From: Streptomyces sp. WMMC940
Lineage (GTDB): Bacteria; Actinomycetota; Actinomycetes; Streptomycetales; Streptomycetaceae
Direction: 5' to 3'
NCBI RefSeq assembly: GCF_027460265.1
Contig: NZ_JAPZBC010000001.1
Location: 5,374,001 to 5,438,000, forward strand
Length of the DNA stretch: 64,000 nucleotides
Part shown: positions 7,922 to 16,173 of the stretch, piece by piece
How the letters are laid out: the number at the start of each line of letters is the position of its first letter
Numbering within the stretch: the stretch's first letter is position 1
The notes under the pieces: generated by a model
Database searches by the model: none
Told to the model about the DNA's origin: nothing
The model's input: the letters and a program-made list of their open reading frames with translations, nothing else
Made by a program: the position numbers and the translations under genes

Positions 7922-8548
7922 TCACACGGTGGGCCGGCGCTCCGGGGCCGTGAGGTCGATCAGGCGGCAGACCGTCTCGATGTCGATCTTCACCTGGGCG
8001 ATCGAGGCGCGGCCGGACAGCCAGGTGATCAGGGCCGAGTGCCAGGTGTGCTCGATGACCCGGACGGCGGAGAGCTGTTCGGGCGTCGGGTCCTCCAGGC
8101 CCATCGCGTCCAGGATGATCGCCGTGGTCTGGCGGGAGACCGTGTCCACCTCGGGGCTGACGCTGCGGTCGGCGAAGGTCAGCGCACGCACCATCGCGTC
8201 CGCCAGGTGCGGTTCGCGCTGCAGCGCGCGGAACGCCCGCATCAGGGTCTCGGCCACCCGCTGCGCCGCGCTGTCCGCGACCGGCGGGCGCTTGCGCAGG
8301 GTGGTGTGCAGATGCTGCAGCTGGTCCTGCATCGTGGCCACGAGCAGGTGCACCTTGGAAGGGAAGTAGCGGTACAGCGTGCCGAGGGCTACGCCGGCGG
8401 CCTCGGCGACCTCACGCATCTGCACGGCGTCGAAGCCGCCCCGGCTGGCCAGCTGCGCGCTGGCGTGCAGGATGCGGCGGCGCCTGGCCTCCTGGCGCTC
8501 CGTCAGGGGCGGGGCCGCCGGAACGGCCGGCCTGGCTTCCGCGCTCAT
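7922..8548 (-). CDS. TetR-family regulator, KstR-like
   Basis: 208 residues. The N-terminal TetR helix-turn-helix reads ILHASAQLASRGGFDAVQ, then AEAAGVALGTLYRYFPSK, then VHLLV. This run, with ALTFADRSVSPEVD and the WLSGRAS segment in the ligand domain, closely resembles mycobacterial KstR, the repressor of cholesterol catabolism (comparison from memory). KstR binds palindromes of the type TNNAACNNGTTNNA; such a site (8755-8768) lies upstream of this gene, consistent with autoregulation. The ATG at 8548 follows a purine-rich ACGAAAGAG. Alternative starts at 8650 (ATG) and 8680 (GTG) would add up to 44 residues. It is a candidate controller of the scattered catabolic genes in this window. Confidence 0.88.
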   Translation of the reverse strand: MSAEARPAVPAAPPLTERQEARRRRILHASAQLASRGGFDAVQMREVAEAAGVALGTLYRYFPSKVHLLVATMQDQLQHLHTTLRKRPPVADSAAQRVAETLMRAFRALQREPHLADAMVRALTFADRSVSPEVDTVSRQTTAIILDAMGLEDPTPEQLSAVRVIEHTWHSALITWLSGRASIAQVKIDIETVCRLIDLTAPERRPTV

Positions 8549-8754
8549 CTCTTTCGTCCCCGTCCCCGTCCCCGATCCAGGGGCCCTTCCCGGCCCGCTG
8601 TCCGGATCCGTGCTGCGTTCCCGTTCCGGGAGCTGCCGGAGGGCCAGCATGGCAGGGCTCCGCGCCGTGGCGCGAATCACCTGATCCAGGCCTTACAGCA
8701 GCGCTACCTGCCGGTAGATTCGATGCTCCTTGAGCGATCAAGAACGATCAAGTG

Positions 8755-8768
8755 TGGAACTTGTTCTA
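8755..8768. promoter_or_regulatory. KstR-type palindrome between the TetR and glycosyltransferase genes
   Basis: TGGAACTTGTTCTA fits T(A/G)GAACNNGTTC(T/C)A completely. It lies in the divergent region, 207 bases upstream of the chosen TetR start and 55 bases upstream of the glycosyltransferase GTG, so it could serve either gene. Confidence 0.6.
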
Positions 8769-8822
8769 GATTAGCGCGAGCGGTTACGCTCCGGCGAAAG
8801 TGGAGTGAGAAGGGGGCCGTAG

Positions 8823-10136
8823 GTGACCGCTGAGGCCATAGCGGCCGGGCCCCGTCGGGGTGCGTCCGGTGCCGATGACCGACCGCTGCGCATCGCGCTC
8901 CTCACCTACAAGGGCAACCCGTTCTGCGGGGGCCAGGGCGTCTACGTACGCCATCTGTCCCGGGAGCTCGCCCGCCTCGGCCACAGCGTCGAGGTGATCG
9001 GCGCCCAGCCCTTCCCCGTGCTCGACGAGGGCGTGCCGCTCACCGAGCTGCCCAGCCTCGACCTGTACCGGCAGCCCGACCCCTTCCGCACCCCCGGGCG
9101 CGGCGAGTACCGCGACTGGATCGACGGGGTCGAGGTCGCCACGATGTGGACGGGGGGCTTCCCGGAGCCGCTGACGTTCTCGCTGCGCGCTCGGCGCCAT
9201 CTGCTGGCGCGCCGGGGCGAGTTCGACGTCGTCCACGACAACCAGACCCTCGGGTACGGACTGCTCGGCGACCTCGGCGCACCGCTGGTCACCACCATCC
9301 ACCACCCGATCACCGTCGACCGGCAGCTCGAACTCGACGCCGCGCACAACTGGCGCCGCCGGGCGTCGGTGCGCCGCTGGTACGGCTTCACCCGGATGCA
9401 GAAGCGGGTCGCGCGCCGGCTGCCGTCCGTCCTCACCGTCTCCGGCTCGTCCGAGCAGGAGATCGTGGAGCACCTGGGTGTCCGTCCGGAGCGGCTGAGG
9501 GTCGTGCACATCGGCGCGGACACCGATCTCTTCTCGCCGGACCCGTCGGTCGCCGAGGTGCCCGGCCGGATCGTGACGACGTCGAGCGCCGACGTGCCCC
9601 TCAAGGGCCTGGTGTTCCTCGTGGAGGCGCTCGCCAAGCTCCGTACGGAGCAGCCCGACGCGCATCTCGTCGTCGTCGGCAAGCGCGCCGAGGACGGACC
9701 CGTGGCCCGGATGATCGGGCGGTACGGCCTCGAGGACGCCGTGCGGTTCGTGAAGGGCATCTCCGACCAGGAGCTGGTGGACCTCGTACGCAGCGCCCAG
9801 GTGGCCTGCGTCCCTTCGCTGTACGAGGGGTTCTCGCTGCCGGCGGCCGAGGCGATGGCCACCGGTACCCCGCTGGTCGCCACGACCGGCGGCGCCATCC
9901 CGGAGGTCACCGGCCCCGACGGCGAGACCTGCCTCGCCGTGCCGCCCGGCGACGCCCACGCCCTCGCCGGCGCGCTCGGCCGGCTTCTCGGGGACGCGGG
10001 ACTGCGCCGCCGTATCGGCACGGCCGGACGGGACCGCGTCCTGTCCCGGTTCACCTGGACCCGCGCGGCCCAGGGCACGGCGGAGCTCTACCGCGAGGCC
10101 ATCGCGGCACGCGCGGCCGCGGCCGGTGCCCGATGA
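8823..10136 (+). CDS. Glycosyltransferase family 4
   Basis: 437 residues with the GT-B fold pattern of GT4. The N-terminal glycine-rich region is GGQGVYVRHLSREL, and the donor-binding E-x7-E motif appears as PSLYEGFSLPAAEAMA followed by TGTPLVAT. These enzymes move a sugar from a nucleotide-sugar to an acceptor at the cytoplasmic membrane face. GTG at 8823 follows AGGGGG. The next two genes (methyltransferase, toroid protein) follow with little gap or an overlap, so the three form an operon whose product is probably a modified glycan or glycolipid (inference). Confidence 0.9.
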   Translation: MTAEAIAAGPRRGASGADDRPLRIALLTYKGNPFCGGQGVYVRHLSRELARLGHSVEVIGAQPFPVLDEGVPLTELPSLDLYRQPDPFRTPGRGEYRDWIDGVEVATMWTGGFPEPLTFSLRARRHLLARRGEFDVVHDNQTLGYGLLGDLGAPLVTTIHHPITVDRQLELDAAHNWRRRASVRRWYGFTRMQKRVARRLPSVLTVSGSSEQEIVEHLGVRPERLRVVHIGADTDLFSPDPSVAEVPGRIVTTSSADVPLKGLVFLVEALAKLRTEQPDAHLVVVGKRAEDGPVARMIGRYGLEDAVRFVKGISDQELVDLVRSAQVACVPSLYEGFSLPAAEAMATGTPLVATTGGAIPEVTGPDGETCLAVPPGDAHALAGALGRLLGDAGLRRRIGTAGRDRVLSRFTWTRAAQGTAELYREAIAARAAAAGAR

Positions 10137-10257
10137 ACACCCGGCGTTCCGCACCGCGGGCGAGGACCCGCTCCGCGGGTGCGGACGGCGGGTCCGCACC
10201 ATCTGCAAGGCGCGCCCCCAGCGAGGGCGCCGTGACCCATCCGGAAGGGCAGACCTC

Positions 10258-10989
10258 GTGCTGACCGTCGACTTCACCCGCTTTCCGCTCGCCCCGGGCG
10301 ACCGTGTGCTCGATCTCGGCTGCGGTGCCGGGCGGCACGCGTTCGAGTGCTACCGGCGCGGAGCCCGGGTCGTGGCCCTCGACCAGAACGGTGAGGAGAT
10401 CCGCGAGGTCGCCAGGTGGTTCGCGGCGATGAAGGAGGCCGGCGAGGCGCCCGAGGGCGCGAGCGCCACCGCGATGGAGGGCGACGCGCTCAACCTGCCC
10501 TTCCCCGACGAGTCGTTCGACGTCGTCATCATCTCCGAGGTGATGGAGCACATCCCGGACGACAAGGGCGTCCTCGCCGAGATGGTCCGGGTGCTCAAGC
10601 CCGGCGGCCGGATCGCCGTCACCGTGCCCCGCTACGGCCCCGAGAAGATCTGCTGGGCGCTGTCCGACGAGTACCACGAGGTGGAGGGCGGCCACATCCG
10701 CATCTACCGGGCCGACGAACTCCTCGGCAGGATCCGCGAGGCGGGCCTCGAACCGTACGGAACCCACCACGCCCACGCGTTGCACTCGCCGTACTGGTGG
10801 CTGAAGTGCGCGTTCGGCGTCGACAACGACAAGGCGCTGCCGGTGCGCGCGTACCACAAGCTCCTCGTCTGGGACATCATGAAGAAGCCCCTGCTCACCA
10901 GGGTCGCCGAGCAGGCGCTGAACCCGCTCGTCGGCAAGAGCTTCGTGGTGTACGCGACCAAGCCGCACCTGCCCGGGGCCGACGCGTGA
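10258..10989 (+). CDS. Class I SAM-dependent methyltransferase
   Basis: 243 residues. Motif I is VLDLGCGAGRHAFE, motif II is VVALDQN, and motif IV/post-I is SFDVVIISEVMEHI, with LKPGGRIAVTVPR after it. This is the Methyltransf_11 type. GTG at 10258 follows GGAAGGG; the frame is open upstream to 10126 but that part overlaps the glycosyltransferase 3' end and has no domain content. It lies between a GT4 and an alpha/alpha-toroid protein, so the acceptor may be the GT4 product. No acceptor can be named from the sequence. Confidence 0.88.
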   Translation: MLTVDFTRFPLAPGDRVLDLGCGAGRHAFECYRRGARVVALDQNGEEIREVARWFAAMKEAGEAPEGASATAMEGDALNLPFPDESFDVVIISEVMEHIPDDKGVLAEMVRVLKPGGRIAVTVPRYGPEKICWALSDEYHEVEGGHIRIYRADELLGRIREAGLEPYGTHHAHALHSPYWWLKCAFGVDNDKALPVRAYHKLLVWDIMKKPLLTRVAEQALNPLVGKSFVVYATKPHLPGADA

Positions 10990-12080
10990 CCGTGCCCTGG
11001 CGCCGTCAGGGGCGTACCGAGCACCTCGTCCTGCCCGGGGTCCTCACGGCCGAGCAGGCCGCCGAGACCGTCGCCGGCATCCTCGCCGTCCAGCGCGAGG
11101 ACGGGGCGATCCCCTGGTTCCGCGGACACCATCTGGACCCGTGGGACCACACCGAGGCCGCCATGGCGCTGGACGCGGCGGGCGAGCACTCCGCGGCGGC
11201 CCGCGCCTACGAGTGGCTGGCACGCCATCAGAACGAGGACGGCTCCTGGTACGCCGCCTACCACGACGGCGAGGCCGACCGGCCCACCGACCGGGGGCGT
11301 GAGACCAACTTCTGCGCCTACCTGGCCGTCGGGGTCTGGCACCACTACCTGGCGACCGGCGACGACGTGTTCCTGGACCGGATGTGGCCGTCCGTGCACG
11401 CGGCGATCGAGTTCGTGCTCCGCCTCCAGCAGCCCGGCGGCCAGATCGGCTGGAAGCGCGAGGCGCCGGAGGACGGCGGGGCGGCGGTCGACGACGCGCT
11501 GCTGACCGGGAGTTCGTCCGTCTTCCACGCGCTGCGCTGCGCACTCGCCATCGCCGAGGAGCGCGAGGAGCCGCAGCCGGACTGGGAGCTGGCGACCGGA
11601 GCCCTCGGGCACGCCATCCGCCGCCACCCGGAGCGCTTCCTCGACAAGTCCCGCTACTCGATGGACTGGTACTACCCCGTCCTCGGCGGCGCCGTCACCG
11701 GCGACGAGGCGAAGGCCAGGATCGACGCGAGCTGGGACGCGTTCGTGGTCCCCGGGCTCGGCGTGCGGTGCGTACTGCCCAACCCGTGGGTGACGGGCGG
11801 GGAGAGCTGCGAACTGGCCCTGGCGCTCTGGGCGGTGGGGGAGTCCGACCGGGCGCTGGAGATCCTGCAGTCCGTCCAGCACCTGCGCGCCGAGGGCGGC
11901 ATGTACTGGACGGGCTACGTCTTCGAGGGCGACCGCGCCGTGTGGCCGGAGGAGCTCACCACCTGGACGGCGGGTTCGCTGCTGCTCGCGGTGGCCGCCC
12001 TGGGGGGCGACGAGGCGACCACCGCGGTGTTCGGCGGGGAGCGGTTGCCGCGCGGCCTCGAACCGGAGTGCTGCCGATAG
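10986..12080 (+). CDS. Alpha/alpha-toroid (prenyltransferase/squalene-oxidase repeat) protein
   Basis: 364 residues. GTG at 10986 overlaps the methyltransferase stop (GTGA). The protein has repeated alpha/alpha-toroid units, for example LARHQNEDGSWYAAYHDG and LQQPGGQIGWKREAP. Conserved tryptophans and acidic groups (WDHTEAAMAL, SMDWYYPVL) give it the look of six-hairpin glycosidase-like proteins. There is no signal peptide, so it should be cytoplasmic, unlike the B12-locus barrel at 2929-4188. With its GT4 and methyltransferase partners it may act on an oligosaccharide or glycolipid, but no catalytic residues are certain. Confidence 0.8.
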   Translation: MTVPWRRQGRTEHLVLPGVLTAEQAAETVAGILAVQREDGAIPWFRGHHLDPWDHTEAAMALDAAGEHSAAARAYEWLARHQNEDGSWYAAYHDGEADRPTDRGRETNFCAYLAVGVWHHYLATGDDVFLDRMWPSVHAAIEFVLRLQQPGGQIGWKREAPEDGGAAVDDALLTGSSSVFHALRCALAIAEEREEPQPDWELATGALGHAIRRHPERFLDKSRYSMDWYYPVLGGAVTGDEAKARIDASWDAFVVPGLGVRCVLPNPWVTGGESCELALALWAVGESDRALEILQSVQHLRAEGGMYWTGYVFEGDRAVWPEELTTWTAGSLLLAVAALGGDEATTAVFGGERLPRGLEPECCR

Positions 12081-12127
12081 GTCCGTCACCGGCCGCGGGG
12101 GCGCCGCCGGCCGCGCGGGGAGAGGGG

Positions 12128-12421
12128 TCAGCCGTGGCGGCGCAGCCGGCCCGCCACGGCGTGTCCGACGAAGAGGTACACGACCGCGGCGAGACCGTAG
12201 CCCGCCACGACCCGTGCCCACGCCTCGTCGAACGTGAACAGATCGTGCGACCAGCCGGCGAGCCAGCCGGCCACGTCCCGGATCAGGATGACCAGGTCGT
12301 TGGCGCGGTTCGCGTCCAGCAGGTACATCAGGATCCACAGGCCGATGATGACGGCCATCACATCGGCGACCACCATGATGATCGTCGCCGCCTGGTTGCT
12401 ACCACTTCTGCGGGGAGACAT
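12128..12421 (-). CDS. Small membrane protein of unknown function
   Basis: 97 residues, convergent with the toroid gene. It has a short basic N terminus (MSPRRSGSNQ), one clear transmembrane helix (residues 12-34), a Trp-rich amphipathic middle (DVAGWLAGWSHDLF) and a second hydrophobic helix (residues 69-88) before RLRRHG. This architecture recurs in streptomycete small membrane proteins. No function can be assigned. Confidence 0.75.
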   Translation of the reverse strand: MSPRRSGSNQAATIIMVVADVMAVIIGLWILMYLLDANRANDLVILIRDVAGWLAGWSHDLFTFDEAWARVVAGYGLAAVVYLFVGHAVAGRLRRHG

Positions 12422-12585
12422 GGCAACCGGATTGCCGTTCTCCGTTGAACCAAACCCGGGCGGGATTCGCCCGAGTGGCGCAACGGACGCTACTGGGTGA
12501 CGCTGGCGCGAGAGGCCTCCGGGCGGGGCGGTCCGGGGAGGCGAGGCGCGGGGGAGCCGGCTCGGGGAGGTCAGGGAGGACTGCC

Positions 12586-13167
12586 ATGCCCACTCCGGGA
12601 ACGACGACCGCCCGCCGGGCGCCCACCAGGGCGGGCCGGCGGCCGCGCCGGGCGGCCGTCGCCCTGCTGCTGTGCTGCGCGCTGCTGGGCGGGACCGCGG
12701 CGTGCGGCGGCGACGGCGAGGCGGGCGCCGCGGCCACGCCGACGGATGCGGTGGAGGCGCAGAAGTTCGCCAAGACCCGTTTCGTGGCGAACGCCGGGCT
12801 CGCGGCGGGCGCGGTCTACCAGTGGATCGTCAAGCCGTACCGCGCGGGGAAGTTCCAGAAGGGCGCCGAGGGCCGCAGGACCGCTTTCGTGAAGGCCGGT
12901 CTGGCGAGTGCGTTCGCGTACAACAGGCTCAAGGCGGCGGCGACCAACGCCAAGGGCGACCCGCTGCTGGCGAAGGCGATCGCGCCGGTCAGCGTGGGCA
13001 TCGAGTCCCTGAAGGGCATCGGCTCCAAGATCCGCAAGGGGCAGGTGGGCGACGCCGACATCGGTGCCTTCGAGGACGTCGTCAACCAGGTCAAGGACGC
13101 CGGCCGGAGCGCCGGGGCGGTGGTGGAGGAGAAGGTCCCGTCGGCCACCCAGCTGAGCGGCGGCTGA
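12586..13167 (+). CDS. Putative lipoprotein of unknown function
   Basis: 193 residues. A twin-arginine-rich N terminus (RRPRRAAVALLL) leads into a lipobox (GGTAACGG), so Cys is the likely lipidated residue. The remainder is Ala/Lys-rich and helical (FVANAGLAAGAVYQWIVKPY), with no recognised domain. ATG at 12586 has AGGGAGG 7 bases upstream. It sits next to another Ala/Lys-rich gene at 13317, and both may concern the cell surface. Confidence 0.75.
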   Translation: MPTPGTTTARRAPTRAGRRPRRAAVALLLCCALLGGTAACGGDGEAGAAATPTDAVEAQKFAKTRFVANAGLAAGAVYQWIVKPYRAGKFQKGAEGRRTAFVKAGLASAFAYNRLKAAATNAKGDPLLAKAIAPVSVGIESLKGIGSKIRKGQVGDADIGAFEDVVNQVKDAGRSAGAVVEEKVPSATQLSGG

Positions 13168-13241
13168 CGCGCGGCGGACCGGCTGCGGGGCCTGCGGACG
13201 AGCCCCCCGGTCGTGCCCGGTGACGGACGGGCGCGGCCCCG

Positions 13242-13274
13242 GCCGAACGGGGCCCGGTCCACGGTCCGTTCGGC
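13242..13274 (+). terminator. Candidate hairpin terminator after the lipoprotein gene
   Basis: Arms GCCGAACGG (13242-13250) and CCGTTCGGC (13266-13274) pair perfectly around a 15-base loop, about 75 bases after the lipoprotein stop. There is no clear T-run. Confidence 0.4.
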
Positions 13275-13316
13275 GCCGCCCCGTTTGTGCCCGGCAGAAG
13301 CGGCAATTCGAACGCC

Positions 13317-13775
13317 ATGACCAACTCAAGCGCGAACAACAACGGCAGCGGCACGACGACCCGTGCCACCAAGACGACCAAGGCGACCGCCGCCAAGGCC
13401 AAGGAGTCCTCGGCGAAGGCGGCGCAGAGCACCGCGTCGAAGGCGGAATCGGCGGGCAGCACGGCCGGCCGGGCCGCGGAGACCGCGGGCAGCGGCACGG
13501 CGCGTGCCGTCAAGTCGGCGGGCGACGGCGTCGGACGCGCCGCGACCACGGCGGGCTCCGTGGCCTCCAGCGCCCTCAAGGGGGCCGGTTCTGCCGCCGG
13601 GCAGGTGGCGTCCGTCGCCACGACCGCCTGGACGGTCCTGAAGGCCCGCAAGCTCATCGCGGCGGGTGCCACGGCCGGTGCCACGGCCCTGGGCGCGGTC
13701 TCCTACCTCGCGGGCCGGCGCTCGGAGCGCAGCAGCCACGGCCCGGTCACCCGGATGACCGGCGGGCGCTTCTAG
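13317..13775 (+). CDS. Ala/Ser/Thr/Lys-rich helical protein of unknown function
   Basis: 152 residues, low complexity. The first 90 residues are Ala/Thr/Ser/Lys/Gly repeats such as RAAETAGSGTARAVKSAG. A weakly hydrophobic helix (LIAAGATAGATALGAVSYLAG) and a basic C terminus follow. It resembles histone-like or late-embryogenesis-type low-complexity proteins in composition only. The ATG at 13317 has a weak ribosome site; a GTG at 13287 in the same frame is an alternative. Codon use is typical of a real gene in this genome. Confidence 0.6.
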   Translation: MTNSSANNNGSGTTTRATKTTKATAAKAKESSAKAAQSTASKAESAGSTAGRAAETAGSGTARAVKSAGDGVGRAATTAGSVASSALKGAGSAAGQVASVATTAWTVLKARKLIAAGATAGATALGAVSYLAGRRSERSSHGPVTRMTGGRF

Positions 13776-14053
13776 CGCCGCGTCAGGCCGGGTTCGCCGT
13801 CGAGGAGCGGCGTCCGGTGCGCGCGGTCTCCCCCGGCCGTCCGGTGCGAGCACGGCCCGGGGCGTCCGGCACGCCCGTTCGCCGAGTCGTCGGGCCCGTC
13901 CGGTCACGCCCGGTAGGAGGGGGACCCTCCGAGAGCGATCATTTCGAGGCGGCTCCAGGCACTCCCGGGCGCTTCCGCCTCGCGAGCGCAGGTGCCCCGG
14001 AGGCGGCGCGCCCCGCCCTGCCGGCGGACGGAACCGCTCCGCGGGCAGCGGGC
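13776..14053. other. Intergenic, no gene seen
   Basis: 278 bases between convergent genes. The sequence is GC-rich with short inverted repeats; I see no supported gene or strong terminator. Confidence 0.5.
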
Positions 14054-15064
14054 TCAGCCGTTCAGCTCCGCCAGGACCCTCAGGGTGCGGGGATCCGGCG
14101 CCGTCACCAGCAGGTCGGTGACCGGGCCCTTGCGCCATGACTCCAGCCGCTCGGCGATGCGTGCCCGTGGTCCGACGAGCGAGATCTCGTCGGCGAAGGC
14201 GTCGGGGACGGCGAGCACCGCCTCCTCGCGGCGGCCCTCGGCGAACAGCCGCTGGATGTGCCGGGCTTCGGTCTCGTAGCCCATGCGCGCCATCAGATCG
14301 GCGTGGAAGTTGCGGGCGGTGTGGCCCATCCCGCCGATGTAGAAGCCCAGCATCGCCTTGACCGGGAGCAGCCCTTCGGCGACGTCGTCGCAGACGTGGG
14401 CACGGGCCATCGGCGCGATCATGAAGCCCTCGGGCAGCTCGGTGAGCGACGCCTCGTAGACGTCCGTCCGCAACGGCGACCAGTACAGCGGCAGCCAGCC
14501 GTCCGCGATCCGGGTCGTCTGCGCGATGTTCTTCGGGCCCTCGGCCCCCAGCAGCAACGGCAGCCCGGCCCGCAGGGGGTGGGTGATCGGCTTGAGCGCC
14601 TTGCCGAGGCCGGTGCCGTCCTCCCCGGCGTAGGGGAGGGTGTGGAAGCGGCCGTCGAGTTCCACGGGGCCCTCGCGGCGCAGGACCTGGCGGACGACGT
14701 CCACGTACTCCCGGGTCGCCGTCAGCGGGCTCCTCGGGAACGGCCGTCCGTACCAGCCCTCGACGACCTGCGGCCCCGACAGCCCGAGCCCCAGGAGCAT
14801 GCGCCCGCCCGAGAGGTGGTCGAGCGTGAGGGCGTGCATGGCCGTGGCGGTGGGGGTACGGGCCGCCATCTGCGCCACCGCCGTACCGAGCCGGATCCGG
14901 GTCGTGCGCGCGGCGATCCAGGTGAGCGGGGTGAACGCGTCCGAGCCCCATGCCTCGGCCGTCCACACGGAGTCGTATCCGAGCCGCTCCGCCTCCACGG
15001 CGAGGTCGGTCTGCGCGGGGTCCGGGCCGCGCCCCCAGTAGCCGAGTGCGAGTCCGAGCCGCAC
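14054..15064 (-). CDS. LLM-class F420-dependent oxidoreductase
   Basis: 336 residues. It opens with RLGLALGYWG and has the luciferase-like monooxygenase TIM-barrel pattern, including YDSVWTAEAWGSDAFTPL and RMLLGLGLSGPQVVEGW. The GG-type loop LGLG and the LLLGAEGPKNIA segment fit the F420-binding branch. Enzymes of this kind reduce or oxidise organic substrates using deazaflavin F420. Start GTG at 15064 follows a GGGGGCTGGGG purine-rich tract. The promoter carries a perfect palindrome CTGACG-TCC-CGTCAG at 15088-15102, shared in pattern with the other catabolic operons here. Confidence 0.9.
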   Translation of the reverse strand: MRLGLALGYWGRGPDPAQTDLAVEAERLGYDSVWTAEAWGSDAFTPLTWIAARTTRIRLGTAVAQMAARTPTATAMHALTLDHLSGGRMLLGLGLSGPQVVEGWYGRPFPRSPLTATREYVDVVRQVLRREGPVELDGRFHTLPYAGEDGTGLGKALKPITHPLRAGLPLLLGAEGPKNIAQTTRIADGWLPLYWSPLRTDVYEASLTELPEGFMIAPMARAHVCDDVAEGLLPVKAMLGFYIGGMGHTARNFHADLMARMGYETEARHIQRLFAEGRREEAVLAVPDAFADEISLVGPRARIAERLESWRKGPVTDLLVTAPDPRTLRVLAELNG

Positions 15065-15087
15065 GACCCCAGCCCCCTCCCACAGTG

Positions 15088-15102
15088 CTGACGTCCCGTC
15101 AG
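15088..15102. promoter_or_regulatory. 15-bp palindrome upstream of the LLM gene
   Basis: CTGACGTCCCGTCAG, perfect inverted repeat of six bases around TCC, 24 bases upstream of the GTG at 15064. Same 15-base form as sites at 6095, 18926 and 25792. Confidence 0.65.
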
Positions 15103-15185
15103 TTCGCTCTTCGGGGGGACTGTACGGCAATGGCCCCCCGCCCGGAAGGGCGAGGGGCCGAGCTGTGCGCCGGGTGGACGGCGGG

Positions 15186-15980
15186 TCAGCCGCGCTGGAT
15201 GCCCGTGGTGTCCTGCAGCACCCCGCGCCGGCCGTCCTGCGTCTGCGCCACCAGGGCCGGGCCGCGCTGGTCGACCGCGAGGTACCAGGTGCCGGGCGCC
15301 AGTTCGGCGATCGGCGTCGGGGAGCCGTCCTCCGCGTACAGCGGCCGGGCCACCGGCACCGCGAACCAGAACGGCGAGAAGTCCTGCGCCGGGTCGCCCT
15401 GCGGCTGTCCCTGCGCGGGGCCGGGCTGCCGGCCCCCGTACGGCTGCTGCTGCCCCGGCTGGCCGCCGTAGGGCTGCTGCTGGGCGCCGGGGTAGCCGTA
15501 ACCGCCCTGCGGCTGCGCGCCGTAGGGCTGCGGGGTCTGCGGCCTGGGCGCGCCGACCAGGGGGGCCTTGAGAGCGGGGACGAGCGGAGTGGCGATCGCA
15601 CCCGCGGCCAGCAGCAGGGTGCCGAGCAGGCCGAGGATCGCGCCCGCGCCCGCGTCGCCGTTGATGTCGAGGATCGTCCAGAACATCGTCCAGAGGGCGA
15701 AGACGCTCAGGGCGACGCCGAGCTGCGCGACGTCCAGGCCCACGACCTTGCGCCCCGGCATGGCGCGGCCGACGATGATCAGCCCCGCGGCGATGATCCC
15801 GCCGAGGTAGATGGACATCACCGTGCCCAGCGAGTCCCAGGCGTTGGGCAGGTCCGCCGAGGAGCAGTCGACGCCGCTCGGGCAGTCGACGCTGACGAAG
15901 TCGAGGAACGAGGCGATGAACAGCACCACCGCTGCTCCGATCACCACGCCATCGCCTCGAGTGAGGGAGCGGATGTTCAC
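15186..15980 (-). CDS. Membrane protein with Pro/Gln/Gly-rich linker (DUF5336-like)
   Basis: 264 residues. Four hydrophobic helices occupy residues 12-145, with an extracellular-looking loop between the first two that holds a cysteine pair (DCPSGVDCSS). A repetitive Q/P/G/Y region (YGYPGAQQQPYGGQ) comes next and a C-terminal folded segment (FWFAVPVARPLY) follows. This resembles mycobacterial DUF5336 proteins in layout. GTG at 15980 is preceded by AGGAC. No function can be stated beyond a membrane location. Confidence 0.75.
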   Translation of the reverse strand: MNIRSLTRGDGVVIGAAVVLFIASFLDFVSVDCPSGVDCSSADLPNAWDSLGTVMSIYLGGIIAAGLIIVGRAMPGRKVVGLDVAQLGVALSVFALWTMFWTILDINGDAGAGAILGLLGTLLLAAGAIATPLVPALKAPLVGAPRPQTPQPYGAQPQGGYGYPGAQQQPYGGQPGQQQPYGGRQPGPAQGQPQGDPAQDFSPFWFAVPVARPLYAEDGSPTPIAELAPGTWYLAVDQRGPALVAQTQDGRRGVLQDTTGIQRG

Positions 15981-16173
15981 GTGTAGTCCTTAGTCGGTTG
16001 CGTCTCGTCGTGGCGGTCGTCGGTGCCGCCGGTCGGCGGTGCACGCGCGGAGGCTCGGGGGTGGCCCCATGGTACGGGTGCCGGCGAGAGCCGGTGTGAG
16101 ACCCCCGTCCTCGGCGGAGACGAATCTATCGCCTGCCCCGTCCGCCCCGGGCAGTAGGTCCTGACGCCCTGGT

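Noticed and set aside
13326..15083. Long minus-strand frame across 13326-15083
   Set aside because: It is an out-of-frame shadow of the LLM gene and the Ala/Lys-rich gene.
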